A stretch of 64,000 nucleotides of DNA from Macropodus opercularis (taxonomy: Eukaryota > Chordata > Actinopteri > Anabantiformes > Osphronemidae): the NCBI GenBank assembly GCA_030770545.1, contig CM061096.1:15543501-15607500 (forward strand), in the 5' to 3' direction. Positions 49,001 through 61,699 of the stretch are shown here, in pieces. Every line of letters starts with the position of its first letter. Within the stretch, counting starts at the first letter, position 1. The notes under the pieces are model-generated. The model did not search any database. It was not told where the DNA came from and was given only the letters and a program-made list of their open reading frames with translations. Both the position numbers and the translations under genes were made by a program.

Positions 49001-52000
49001 GCTCCGAATGCGACTGTTTGCCGCAGGTTCACCCTTATCAAGTACAGTACGTCCTTATTTCTTGCATGTGGCAAACTGAGAGGCTGCTCTGACCTGAAAG
49101 CTGATCGGTCAGTGAAGCAAGGCCTGTGATTCAGCGATAACGTAGAAATGATTGTTCTTCAGCGCAGCCAGAAGCAAAGCAGATCTGTGTTCACCAACTC
49201 CAGTGACCTGTGAGAATGAACAGTGATCAATACCGCGACCTTTCGTTACCTCCTGAAGGAGAGCGGCTGCACAACAGGGAGTCTCAGCCGTGGATCTAAA
49301 CTGCAGCACTTCACTGTTGCGCGTCAGTGTTTGTCTCTGTGTATAGTTTGTGTGTGTGCAAAGGCAGCACACGGAGCTGGTGCAGAACACTCCTCACTTC
49401 GGTCATCTAGCAGAGAAGAGACGAGATAAAGGCGAGAGGGGTGATAACCGAAAGACGGAGCGAGAGCCGGAAACAAAAGGCGAGAAAAGAGGAGGAGGAG
49501 TGTTTGAGTAAGAGCGATATCATCTCAGCTCCTCTGGATTCCACTCCAGCTTGTTCTCCCTTTGCCGCTTGGCAACATTAATAGAAACTGCCAGGAGTCA
49601 GGACGTCTCATCGGGTCACACACACGTTTTACCTTTCTCGTCTGCCACATGATGTCACACAATATCAAACACACACACGCTCGCACACAAAGAGGATCTC
49701 AGTTGCTGTAGTTCTCGATCAGGGCCTGCCAATAAGAGCTCCTGACGTGGAACCAGATGTGACAGATGAGGGCAGGTGCGGACAGGTGGAGGAACGAGAG
49801 GCACAAAGAGAACGACAGCGGGAGTAATTAGGAGAGGCATGTGATGCTGGAGGGGGAGCGACGCAGGACGACACAGACAATGGCACTCGAAGGTTTCTGA
49901 GTTTATGCATCAATGGGATCTGAGACGCAGCCAGAAATCCACACACAGGAGGTGACAAGGAATCCCAGAGTAAAGGGATTAAAGGTCACATAATGTCTGA
50001 AGCAGGCATTAGGACTGGCTGATGAGTGGATAACAGGGAGGGGTTCATCCAAAATGGCTACAGAAACCAAGATGGCGGAGCCAACAAAAACACAGACGGC
50101 CCAGAGGTTAAGATCCAAAACATCAGGAACGCAAGGACCAGAGGTGGAGGTCAGAAGGGCGCAGCCAGGAATCAGGGGTCTACGTTCTACGAAAGTTGAA
50201 AAGAAGTTGTCTTCAATGAGAAGTGTCATCATTCCAGCATGAGAACCTCGTCCCGTCAACCTGCTGACTTAAACGTCTGACCAGCCTCTTAAAATCAACA
50301 CGTGCTGCACCAGGAAATAGAACGAAAGCTCATGTCGGGCAGCAAAGCGACTCAATCACAAGCAGCGCGGTCGTCCTGCGGCACCGGACCAGGCGAGCGC
50401 TCCCTCACCGACGCGCTCAGGTCGCCACCGCTGCGTTGCCGTCAGAGGCCGTAGCTTCTCTGTTCGGCTGTTTGTAGATTAGCACCACCTTCCCACTCAG
50501 ACCTGTCACATCCTCCTTGTTACTCCGTGATTACACACTGCATCATTGTCTCACCCAGCTTCAGCATTTCTGAAAGGATGTTGGGGTTGGCTGAGTTTGT
50601 CGGGGGGTGCTATCCATCCTGGACTGGCATTTTGCATTTGTTCTACCTAATGCCTGCTTCTTACTTTAATTATAACTTGGCCTCCTCCACTTCTCTTGTT
50701 TCGGTTTTGCTATTAAATCCCTCCTCTCCATCGTCTTGACGCTACAGAGACAACGGGATGAGCACCGTCATCCATCTCTGCTCCCTCTCGTTTGGCTGAC
50801 TCTGCTTGGCTTTCTCCTCTCTCCCGTCTCCTGCTGCTCTTCACACAGGCACATCGGTGCCACCCCGTCCGTCCTCCTCTCCCTGCATTTGCCCTCATCG
50901 TTTTCTCACCCCACCCAAATCCTGGATCCCTTTGATCCGTCTCCCTCTGCATCCCCGGCAGCATCCTTTGGTAGCAGCATACTACAGGTGTGCTGCATCG
51001 AATGATGACCACAGACGAGCTGAGATGTGGTTCGCACACACACACGATAGCAGCCAACAGCCCCATCACTGCAGCAGCCGTTCCAGGCCCGGCATCTCAT
51101 TTTTCCCAACCTGTCATGTGTTGCCAGTCAGTCTGAGCTAAAATCCAGCAGCGGACAGAGGACGCTGCACTTTATACACAGGCAGGGAAGTGGATACAAA
51201 TGAAAGCTGCAAAGCATCAAACATGTGGTCTGACCCAGGTTTTCAGCTACATATGACAAATGCGTAGCCCCCTGCTGTCCACCGCGTCCTCTGCCAAGCC
51301 ATCATTCTCCCGTCCTCTCTTCTTACTCCAAATGATTAATTCATCTAACTGTTTAAAAAGACAGCAGCATCAATAGTTTCTAACGCTGCTCTCAGAAATT
51401 TGCCTCTTGGCTCAATGAGGTGTAAAAATGGCTGTTAAAGTGTTGGGAAACAGAAGAATCGCTGCATCTGAACGGGAGCTGGACTCATTTTTCATAGTAG
51501 TGTTGAAGACATCTGCGACTGCCGAGGAGAATTTCTGAATCCATTTGTTTTTGTATTGATATTTATGTGAGCTGCACTTGAGGGACAGATTTAAGAACGT
51601 TCTGCGTTTATCACAAGATTGAAACAGCACCACTGTTGATTGTTTTAATCAAGACAAGTAGACTCTCGCACTGAAACCAGGCTCCAGAACCTGCAGCTGC
51701 ATCATTACTTCACGTTTGTCCAAACGGTTCCATCTGATGAGCTGGACGCTTCCTAACGCCGTCCAGCTGCTGCAGGCGCGTCAGTCTGTGCCTCTGTCTC
51801 TTTACTGCAGTGTCTTGCTCTTATTTTGCGCTTCAGCGTTACAAGACCGAGGCCTGAAGGCTGACGAAACACACACAGACAACTTATGGCACTTATACAC
51901 TGGCAGCAGTGCATTGCATTATTATTCTATCACCCTAGTAATGATTTGTATAGATGTGATGGGGTGTAGAGCACAGTGGTGAAACTTTAACCGTCGTCAT

Positions 52001-55000
52001 CATCATCGAGTTGAAAATACTGCAGTCTCCGTCATGCCCGGTCGGCTCAGCAGTGTGATGTAAGGGCCTGTTCTTTCCTTGGCTGCTTTAAAGCGATGGA
52101 GTCCAGTTTGGGTGGGCTTCGCTCAGAGGAAAGCATTAGACCGGATGAGACAGATGTCGATGGTGCCACAGCCGGCGTGGCCCTTCAGGCAAAGCAACAC
52201 AAAATAGTTTTGAGCCCTGAGTAAACAGGGTCAGACGCAGTCAATCGCAGTCACATAAACAAAGACACCTCTGGCCTTTCGGTGCCGATCCGCTGCTTCG
52301 GCCTCGTGCCTCTGTTCTGCGCTGCATTCTCTAATTTTGCCGAGTTGTCTTTGTGACGCGTGCAGAGGCTCAGCTCGCATGAGGCCAAAACCAAGAGGTC
52401 TGAGCGGCAGACGGGCCGGGTTCTGCCGATCTAACGCGGGCCGATGGACTCGGACTCACCACATACTGTCCGTTAGAGGCACAGCTCAACCTCAGCTCGT
52501 CTGCATTTGCTCCATCACTACTGGGCTTGGTGAAGCACAGCTTTTATCCCTGGGAATGGAACGTTTTTAGTGGCCTGCTCAAGGGCACTTCAGCCTGCTT
52601 CATGTTAATGCAGACATCTCTGTCCGCTTCCCTTCCTGTCCCACGTGACCTACTGAAGCTGAATATTTCTGTGCACCTTAACACGTCCCGCTCTGCAGCA
52701 CCAAGCAGCTGCAGTAGACGGCAACACTTTAAGACTAGTGATAGTGACAAAACCCTCCTGTGTTTCCATTTCCCTTGTTTCTATCTTCACCTGCTCATTG
52801 TAGGTTTTCTTCTTTCTCGGTGGGACACGTTAACGTCCGTCCCCCATCCTACAGAATTACAGGCTATCCAAATAAAGGAAGGAAAGCACTATTTGTATTC
52901 TGGACCACATCTGTGATGCAGGATCAAAAAACGGGGGAGGAGGCAGGCAAAGAGACGAGGGGGATGGTTAAAGTCACAGTTTGAAGATTGGGTGAATTCG
53001 CTGGATGTACAGGCGGGTGTCTACACCGTGACACAATAGTTTTTTCCCGCAGAGGGAATGTTGACCTTGAGTCAGAAACAGGGGGAACACTGACTGCTTG
53101 TGACTGAAGGTTCTTCTCCTCCACTTTACATCATAAGGATGTAATGAGCTTTTATCCAACTGCATCAACAAAAGCTGAGTGGAGGGTTTACATTTACTCA
53201 CTGTGTCCTCAGAGTAAATACGAGCCACACATCACAGCATGTAAATGTGTGTTCACAGGTGAGCGATGGCGGCCTACGTGCGTGTTTGCTGCCCTGCCTT
53301 CCTCACCCTGGCAGCGATGCCTGGTCAGCGGCAGCGGCAGCTGACACCCTCTCGTCACAGACGGCTGCTCCTGCAGTGCTGCGAGAAGGCAGAGATAGAG
53401 GGGTAGCGCTCCACTGACCTTGCAGCAAAAAGCCCTAACGCTCGACAGCTGCACAGCACCTCCCTCCGCCGGTCGCACACAAAGATGCACACGTCCTCCT
53501 CTTTTGTGCTCGTTCCGACTCTCGTCCACACTTTTTAGAAGTTGCCTCAAGCCTGTTTTCCTGGGCCAGAGGAAGAAAGAAAGCAGGATGGAGAACTGGC
53601 AGGAGAAGGACTGAGCGCATTCACACAGAGAGAGAGTTAGCGTTCCACCTGCACACTATGTCCATGACCATCCACATACCCAGGTTGATGCTAGAGTGGA
53701 GTGGAGTGAGGACCGTGGTGGAACCTGGGACAAACACAGTGAGTGTTGCTTTGTCAGACCAGAACACGAATCATTCCTTCAACTCACAGAGGCAGAAAAA
53801 GACACGGATTTGACATTCATCAGCCCAGAGAACCTTAATGGGAAGCTGGAGACAGGGAAGAAAGTGGCTGAATGATGGGAACAAACCAGGAGTCCGTAAA
53901 CTGAAAGCATAGCGCAGGAAGAGGAGGAAGAGGAGAGAAAACGTCAGATCCCTTGATGTGGTCTGGGATTCAAACTTAAACCTACTTAAAATCTGACTCA
54001 ATGAGAAGCAGACTGCACTTTCCCCTATTTAACCAAATGAATGACGAGCTGGAAGTACTTCTAAAGAAGCTGCATATCTATATATACCGTGACTGTGTCC
54101 CCAGAAGATGGAGGCTTTAAGTGGTTTTGACAAAGTGGGTCACATTATCATCTTATTTAATTTTTCTTTCCCAAAAAAATGTCCAAGCTCTAAAATAAGA
54201 AACGTCTGAATCCATTTCTGCTGCACTGGTCTGTTAATGATCTCATTTAAGAGGTCACAGGTTTTCTAATTGCGCTGAGCGGACGTCTAAAGTTAGAAAG
54301 CTTGCGTTGAGCTCAGGTTCTGGAGTTCAGGCCGGTCTGCCTGCAGGTAAATGCTATGTGTGGATCTGTGCACGAGAAGCTGTGGAGAGGAAGCACATCC
54401 GCACACGAGGACGTTACGTCTCATGCAGGTATTTCACTCTGGCCGCCGTCGGGCTGACTCAGTCTGATGGCGTCCACACAGAGTCCAGCTGTGGCCAGTT
54501 TGGTCGGGCTCTGCTCCTCCACCGTCCGCCTCATCTGTTCAAACATTGGCCAAACCGCAGCATCTGATGCTGCACTTCACGCTTCTTAATTCCCAATTAA
54601 CAGGTGGTTCTGCTCCAGCAGCGGCACACAGTCAAACAATCGCACACATGCACACGCTTACATCTACACACAGTGTTTCCAGGCAGAAACATACGTCCCG
54701 GCTCAGCGGCACCAGGCACGTTTGTCACTGATGGTCCGGAGGTCGGCGCCTCTCACGGCGTCTGTCCTTGACCTTCTGTCCAGGTGAAAGCGTGGATGAC
54801 GTGTATCTGATCTGAGCTCTGAGCTGAACGCAGTCACGGGTTCATTATCCTCAGATGTCACTGCAGCCAAAAGCTCGTCTATTATTGAAGCCTGTGTTTG
54901 AATGAATTCCCTTTAATAAAGGCCTTGGACGCTGGTGCAGTTGTGCTTTTCATGACATAAATCTGTGCAAATGCAGATTCTGTCTGAACCACCTCGGTTT

Positions 55001-57597
55001 AATTATCCAGAAGTTCTTAAGTGGCAGTGACGAGGTGACCATGTGCTTCACAGGTGGCGAAGGAGGAGAATATGATTAACAACAGTGAAAGGCAGAGAAG
55101 AGGAAAACTCATGGAGCTGCTGATAAAAATAAAAGAGAAGATAAAGAGAAAGGCACCAAAGTGCTTTTCATTCCCCGCAGCACATTTTCCATGGATGCTC
55201 GCCTACAGAAGCATCTCTCCACTTTCCCCACACTCATCTATGATCGTGTGCCTGCTGCTCAGCCGCTCGCTTTCCCCATAGAATTATATTTCAGCCCATC
55301 CTCCTCAGTCACATTCAGCCAAAAGGCGATTGTAGTGGCGGACAAAAGATTCACCGTCACTTCCAAACGTATTCACAGTCAGACTGAGAGCAAATAACGA
55401 GTTTTCGCTGTGCACGGTGTTTTCTGCAGGTTCATTCACACCACTTGAATTAACCCAGTGCCACCAATATATGATTCAAATGAGTTTCACGCTTTAGATT
55501 TATTCTTGATTTGTGGTAAATCAGCTCAGATATGTTCATGCCTCACTTGTTAAAAAAACTCACATCACATTCTTGGACCTTTCCTCACAGCTATCCTGGT
55601 TAAACAGCCACAACGTGAAGCCCATCTGCTGGATAATGTTGCTGACTTCTCCAGCACCAAGCGACTCCACCACATACATCTGGAATCCAAGCCTGAACGT
55701 TGCACTGTTTCCTACTTTTCCCAGTTCCTGCATTTCTCCCACAGTGGCTCTCGTGCTTCATTACACACCCCAGCGTCAGAGCTGAACATGCCCACACACT
55801 GACTCCGTGCTTGTCTTTCTCCCGCTCTGGTGCATTTCTCACACCTGCACCTCGACCAACGGCACCTGTCCTGCCTTCCTGACACTTCCTGCTCCTTCTG
55901 TCTCCCACATAGACATGCATGACCATCCCGTCCTCTCTCTGCCTGAGTCTCATTCCTTCACAAGCTGAAGCCTCCTCCCGTGGGAGCTTCATGTCACACC
56001 TGGGTATTTCACACTCCACAGAGCTCCACGCTCATTAAATCACAGAATTCCCATGAAACAGGAAGGAGATATGTTACAGCGCAGCCGGCCTGACTTTTAG
56101 ATCTAATGGCAAAGTGGTGATGAGTTATGGGGACGTGTGGATTTAACAGCATAACACGAGGTCCAGGCTGTGTTCTGTAGCATCCTGTTGGAAAATAAAG
56201 ATTGTGACCGGGTGGACCTGTGAAGAACCTTCTTGAATCTTTCTTGGGATACTGGCTGTATTTTGCAGCGTGTCTCTGATCCTTATGAATAGATGACTGG
56301 GTGATTGAATCCTATCACTGCAAAGCTTTTGTCCTGATCTACTTCAAAGGTCTAAGTTTGGCTAATGTTTTTATGATTTATGTTTTCTGGCTTATGTCTT
56401 TTTACTTACGGTACATTATCCACCACATGTTGTTTGGTGTATATGCAGATGATACGTGATTTTATTTTCATGGTCATCCTACTGTTTCTCGTGAACTGTT
56501 AGATTTCTTGTATTTCAACAACTACTAGCTGTTTGGAACCATAGTTCCTTTTTAAATCAGAACATCCATCTCCAGTTTATCTTCTCGTTGTTCTTTAAGC
56601 CAAACTCGCCGCTCGCCAGGGGAGCGTTGCTGTTTGAGCAGCTGTTAACCTTTGTGGTTTGGCAGTAGTGACAGGACTGTGCGAGCGACGGCAGCTGGGG
56701 AGGGATGACAGTCTGGAGCAGCAGCGAGAATGACGCAATGGGGGAGAAAGAGTTAAAGAGCAGAAACTGACTTTGAGTCTGCTGCGAAATAATCATCAGA
56801 GCGATGCCTGTGCATCTCCAGCGTCACTCACCTTCCCTGGATAACAGATAGTGTTAATGTGCAAGCACACCCTGCAGTGTCATTCAAGCCTCTGGTCCGA
56901 AGTCTCAGCATCGTCTGCACAGGAATGCAATGCCCCCCTCGGTTCATCTCTCCGCCTCATTCTTTCAGATGCACACACATACAGGGAAGCGCTCAGGGAG
57001 CCAATCACCGTCCCCTGTTTCCAGGACCGGTTTGTGAATGGGATTTCTACGGGAGAGAGGCAGACGGGCACCGCTGCGTTTTTTTAAGCGCACCGCTGAG
57101 CAACATCATCATATTCTCATTTTCTATCTCCTCGGCGTGAAACATTTCTGTCACTGCATTGTTTCATGTTTTCTGACGCCCTCGGTTTCATTTTGCCTTT
57201 GCTTCACATGTTCTTAAACTCTTTGACTCTTATGTACGATGCAGCAGCTACTTATCCCCTGACACCATCACTGCTATCTTCATCATCCTCCCCATCATCA
57301 TCACATACTGTTTTTCTTTTTCATTATCCTGTCGTGTCACTTTCTCGTAAACTGCGGACAGTCTGGATTTCCACTTCATGGTTTTGTCCTCTTCCCTTAT
57401 TCTCTTTTTTCTGCAGTCCCATCCCATTTGCCCACTAAAGCAGCAGCTGATGCAGACAAGGCAAATGACCATCAATGCACACTTGGACACAGCCATGCAC
57501 ACACTTACCTCAAGTGACAGAGTCTACGTCCCAAGTGCCTCTGAATCGTCAGTGATTGAGGGAAGAGCAGCGAGTCTGTGCGCTTCTGGCAGCTGAA

Positions 57598-57965
57598 CAG
57601 AAGTGGAAGGTGGACAGTGAGAGAGAGATTAGACAAGAGAGCAAAGGGGTGCAGCAACAGCCAAAAAAAGACAAAGTGGACGAGAGCAGGGAGGCTGTGC
57701 GATCCAGAAAGAGGTGGATGAGGGTGCTCCGGCTGGCTGGAGGTGAGATGAAGGGGAGAAAGAGAGAGGGAGCGAGAGATAAAGGCAGAGGGAGCGAGAG
57801 AGCGAGGGTGCGCTGGATTGGGATAGGAGGGGATTGTGTGATGTTTAAGAGGGGGAGGAGGAGGGATTGCAGGGAATAGAAGGAAAGGAAAGTTGGAGCG
57901 ATGAGGGAGGAAGCAGGGGAGAGGAGGCAGAGAGAAGGAAAGAGAGAGGAAGGTGGTTAAGAGCA
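57598..57965. repeat. Long purine-rich (GA) tract
   Basis: About 370 bp in which the plus strand is dominated by GAGA, GGAGG and AAAGAG runs. The Pro/Ser/Leu-rich open frame opposite is a composition artefact. Confidence 0.75.
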
Positions 57966-60900
57966 GACGCAAGGAAGGAGGGAAGATAAAAAATGAGGCG
58001 TATTAGAGGTGACAGGTGAAACTGGCCAAGGGGTAAAGATGGAGGTAGAAACTCACAGGAAAATAAGGAAAGCAATCAGATTTCCTGACGTTTTACTCCA
58101 TTACAACCGTGACCTTTCACAGTCCCCCAAAACAAAAGTGCAGCTCATGTCAAGACACATGCCGGTGTTCGCTGCAGACAATCAATTTCAGAGTGCAGAA
58201 ATGTCCTTGCTTCCCTTAAATCACACCGTAATCCAATTCCGTGCTGGTGTGTTGCAGTACGGACACTGCAATTAACTCCGGAGCAATAACTTACCGGAGG
58301 CGATGGGCAGAAGGCCGGGGCACAAAAACAGAGGCTGCTGTTAAAAGCAGGGAATAACCACGATAACGACAGAGCAAAAGGAAGCTGAACGACGGAGGAT
58401 GAGGTTATGAAAGCCACCGATGTGAGACTTCATGTCCCTGTGTGCGACTTAAAAACACAGGAGACGTGATTCGAGGGGTTATTCTTGTCTCCTTGTTATA
58501 ACTTCACATCGTTTTGTGTTGTTTAGTGTTTACCTGCTTTCTTTGCCCTGTTGTGTTGCTTCTCCTCGTTGCACCTTTGAACTGGTTTCTGTGTGTTTTT
58601 GTGATCAACGATTCATCTACACCAACACTGTGATGCAAAAACCAGTTTGTGTTGACTTCCCATACCTTCTGGAAATGATCGCGGGTCAGGTGATGCATTT
58701 GAAAAGCTCTTCAGCCACATCAGAGGAGGGATACTGGCGACCGCAGAGCTTAAATGTGGGTTTGCTTAGCTGTGTCAACCCGTTACGGTTGTGTGCTGCG
58801 TAATTCACTCACTAATGTGCTGCATCATGGGATCCACAGCCTTCAGCGTATCTGTGGATGCGTGGGTTATAGACAGGCAGGACGAGATGTGCAGTATGGG
58901 CGCGGTTCCAGCCGCTGCCGACCCTGCACAGCAACCACCACGTGGCCGCAACAGAAGAGGAAGCGGGTGCACGATGCATTCAAGAACCACAGTGTGGAAG
59001 TGAGGGCATTGGAGTGTTTGTGTCCTTCGGTGGCTGCGTGCACTGCTGTGCCGTCACGGTGAGAGCAACAGGGTTTTCTGCCTGTGATAGAAGATGATGC
59101 AACAAGACTTTTGCTCTCCAGCTGTTTAGCAGCCCACAGCAGTCGTCCTGATTAAACTGCTTTATAATTACTGTAATGGATTCTGATTGGACGAGTATGT
59201 CTCTCTAAATAAAGAGTCTGTTAACTGACTCTGTCCCCTCCTCCTCTCACTCACGCTCACCATTGATCTCATTCATTTTGATTAGATTCATTAGCCTTTG
59301 AGCGTATTTAATTTTACACTAGCGTCATAATGGCTGCACGGCAGTGAACACAGCGCCCACAGTCAGCAACAACACGCTGGCCCAGTTATCTGGATGATGA
59401 TGCATTTAAATTTGACCATCAGTCAAGAAAATAGAAATCTCCTAAAACAATGATTTTGGGTGCAGGACACAAGCTGGAGCTGCTGCAGGGCCGTGTGTCG
59501 CCGCCCTCTCTCTGAGGTCACAGCAGCGTGTTTCTCTGAACAATGAACACGCATGGTCTCGTTTAGTTCTCCACACGACTGTGATGTACGACGTATAATA
59601 ACATGACGATCGTGTGCAGGATGTCTGCTGTCGTGGCTATTAGTCGTGAAGAGGAAATCAAGTTTCCTGTTGGGTCTGTGCAGTGACGCACAGTAAACCG
59701 TGTTATTGTGCTTTGTTTCGACCAAGTGAGGTCTTTGTAATGAAAGAAAATGAATGTGTTTGAGTTCAAGACAACATGCCAGGACTGTTAATGTGTCCAG
59801 TTTTGACGTGTGGATTGAAGATGGTCGATTCTGGGCCTCGTGTCATTTACTGTTCACTAAAACTGAGCCAAGCTATTCAAACTGAAACTCGGAGGTTGTT
59901 GCATATTTATCACCTCTCAGTCCAAACCTCGTGAGCGTTGTTCATGTTTCCCTATGAATAAATGCGAGAGTCAAATCTCGCAACTGTTTCTTCTTCTAGG
60001 AATTTATTGCATGGCCTCATTCATCTCGCCTGCAGCTGCACACGCAGCGTCCGCCACAGCAGCGGTTGCAGTGGATGAGCACTAGGTGGCAGGGTCGAGG
60101 TTGAAATAGCGGCCGTCAACATGTCCAGGGATTGGATTTCTAGGTTGCGACCGATTTGCAGTTTGCGTGAAAACCTTGTACGACAGATGAGGGTCGACCA
60201 GCGCGTCCGCAGCAGCGGCCGTGCTGAGAGCCGCCACTGTGCCTGCGTCCTCGGTCAACGTGACTCTGGCCACCGTCCACACGTTGCTAATTAGGTCACA
60301 CACACTTACAAACTTAGGTGATTAGATGGTAGCGTTCCCACGCGTCAAACGCTGCCCATCAGATAATTCAGATGAGCCAACGTCACCTAGTGTGACCAGT
60401 TTGACACAGACAAACCTCAAGCTACTGATGTGTAGAGATCAGCAAATTGACTGTCAAGTTCCTCATTGTTTCTGAGAAGCAGAGGGAGTTTTGTTTGTTC
60501 TTGATAAGTCTCTGGAGAAAGGAACTATTCTGGTCCTCTCAGTGTGTCTGCGACAAACCGACAGGCTACGTGTTTCTTTTACTTGGTGTTTGGCTTGGCG
60601 TCGCATTCAAACAGGCCGTGACATTCAGAGGCAGCTCCGTGGCTCGAGCTGCTTCGGGTGTCAACAGTCAGACCGGCCTCCGCTCACAGTTTCCCTAAAG
60701 TCTAATCAGAAACAATTTTAACAATTTTATGAACCGTACTGGTCAAGAAACTATGAAATGAGGAATTGGTCAAACTGCATCTTCCTGCTTACACTGAGGC
60801 TTAAATGTATTTTCAAGCAGGAAGTGAAATGGTTTTAGAGGAAGGCTCAGCAAAAACAAACTGCAAACAATGTGGTTGTCAGTGCACCAGCATTTGATTT

Positions 60901-61500
60901 TATGCGTTGCTGACTTTACTTTTTTCTGCATGGCCTTAAATGTCCTTTCTATTTTTCCTCTTTTTCTGTTTGTCACATTCATCTGGCTGGTTTTCTTTTT
61001 TCCTGCACCTGTCAGACAACACGAAGACGCTTAATCCACCCTGAAACGCTGGATGCGGGTTCGACGTTCGACATTTAAAGCTTGAAGAAGGTTATGACAG
61101 TGGTTGTAAATGTGCATTGAAAGCAGTTTGTTTGTGGGATGATTAATGTCGAGTGAAACTGATTTAGTCATTGTAGGACTAATGAAAGGCTTTGACACAA
61201 TATGAGCTCTGTTTAAAACCATCAGCGTCAGAACGAGAGCAGCACCCAACAGGCCAGAGGTGTGTTTACATGATTCCAGAGTTCTGTTCTTTTCTTCCCT
61301 GGGATTAATAAAGTATGATTCTGATGATGCCAGTGTGAACAGGTCCAGTCCAATTATTAATCAGGGTACAACACACTGGTGTGAAATTAACCTTTGAACA
61401 ACTTCAACACAGATCTGCAGTGATAAAAAAGCAGTCACATAATTTACCATCATAAACTATCTTGGTAAATAGTCTAGTCTAGTACAGTTTAGTCCAAACT

Positions 61501-61556
61501 TTCCATCCATCCATCTTCATCTTCTTATCCAGGGCCAGGTCACAGGGGCAGCAGGC
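61501..61556 (+). repeat. Dispersed fish repeat fragment
   Basis: CCATCCATCCATCTTCATCT, then CTTATCCAGGGCCAGGTCAC and GGGGCAGCAG, closely follow the common teleost string CCATCCATTTTCTTCCGCTTATCCGG and its GCAGCAG continuation. Short old relic. Confidence 0.6.
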
Positions 61557-61601
61557 TAAGACTGCTAGGCTAGTCTGGCCTACTCTAATTTACACTAATG
61601 C

Positions 61602-61699
61602 CTAATCTAATATAATCTAGTCTAGTGTAATTTAAACTAGTCTAAACTATTCTCTAATCTAATATAATCCAGTCTAGTGCAATTTAAACTAGTCTAAAC
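61602..61699. repeat. Two-copy 52-bp tandem duplication rich in CTAGTCTA
   Basis: Copies at 61602-61647 and 61654-61699 are 46 bp each with two mismatches. Flanking DNA from 61466 onward carries further degenerate CTAGTCTAGT units, so an older satellite-like array is decaying here. Confidence 0.85.

Noticed and set aside
57505..57972. 155-codon minus-strand Ser/Pro/Leu-rich frame
   Set aside because: It lies opposite a purine tract that naturally lacks stops on the pyrimidine strand; low-complexity artefact.
58754..59062. Plus-strand 102-codon frame with Cys/Arg-rich sequence
   Set aside because: No recognisable domain, no flanking splice pattern and no poly(A) support.
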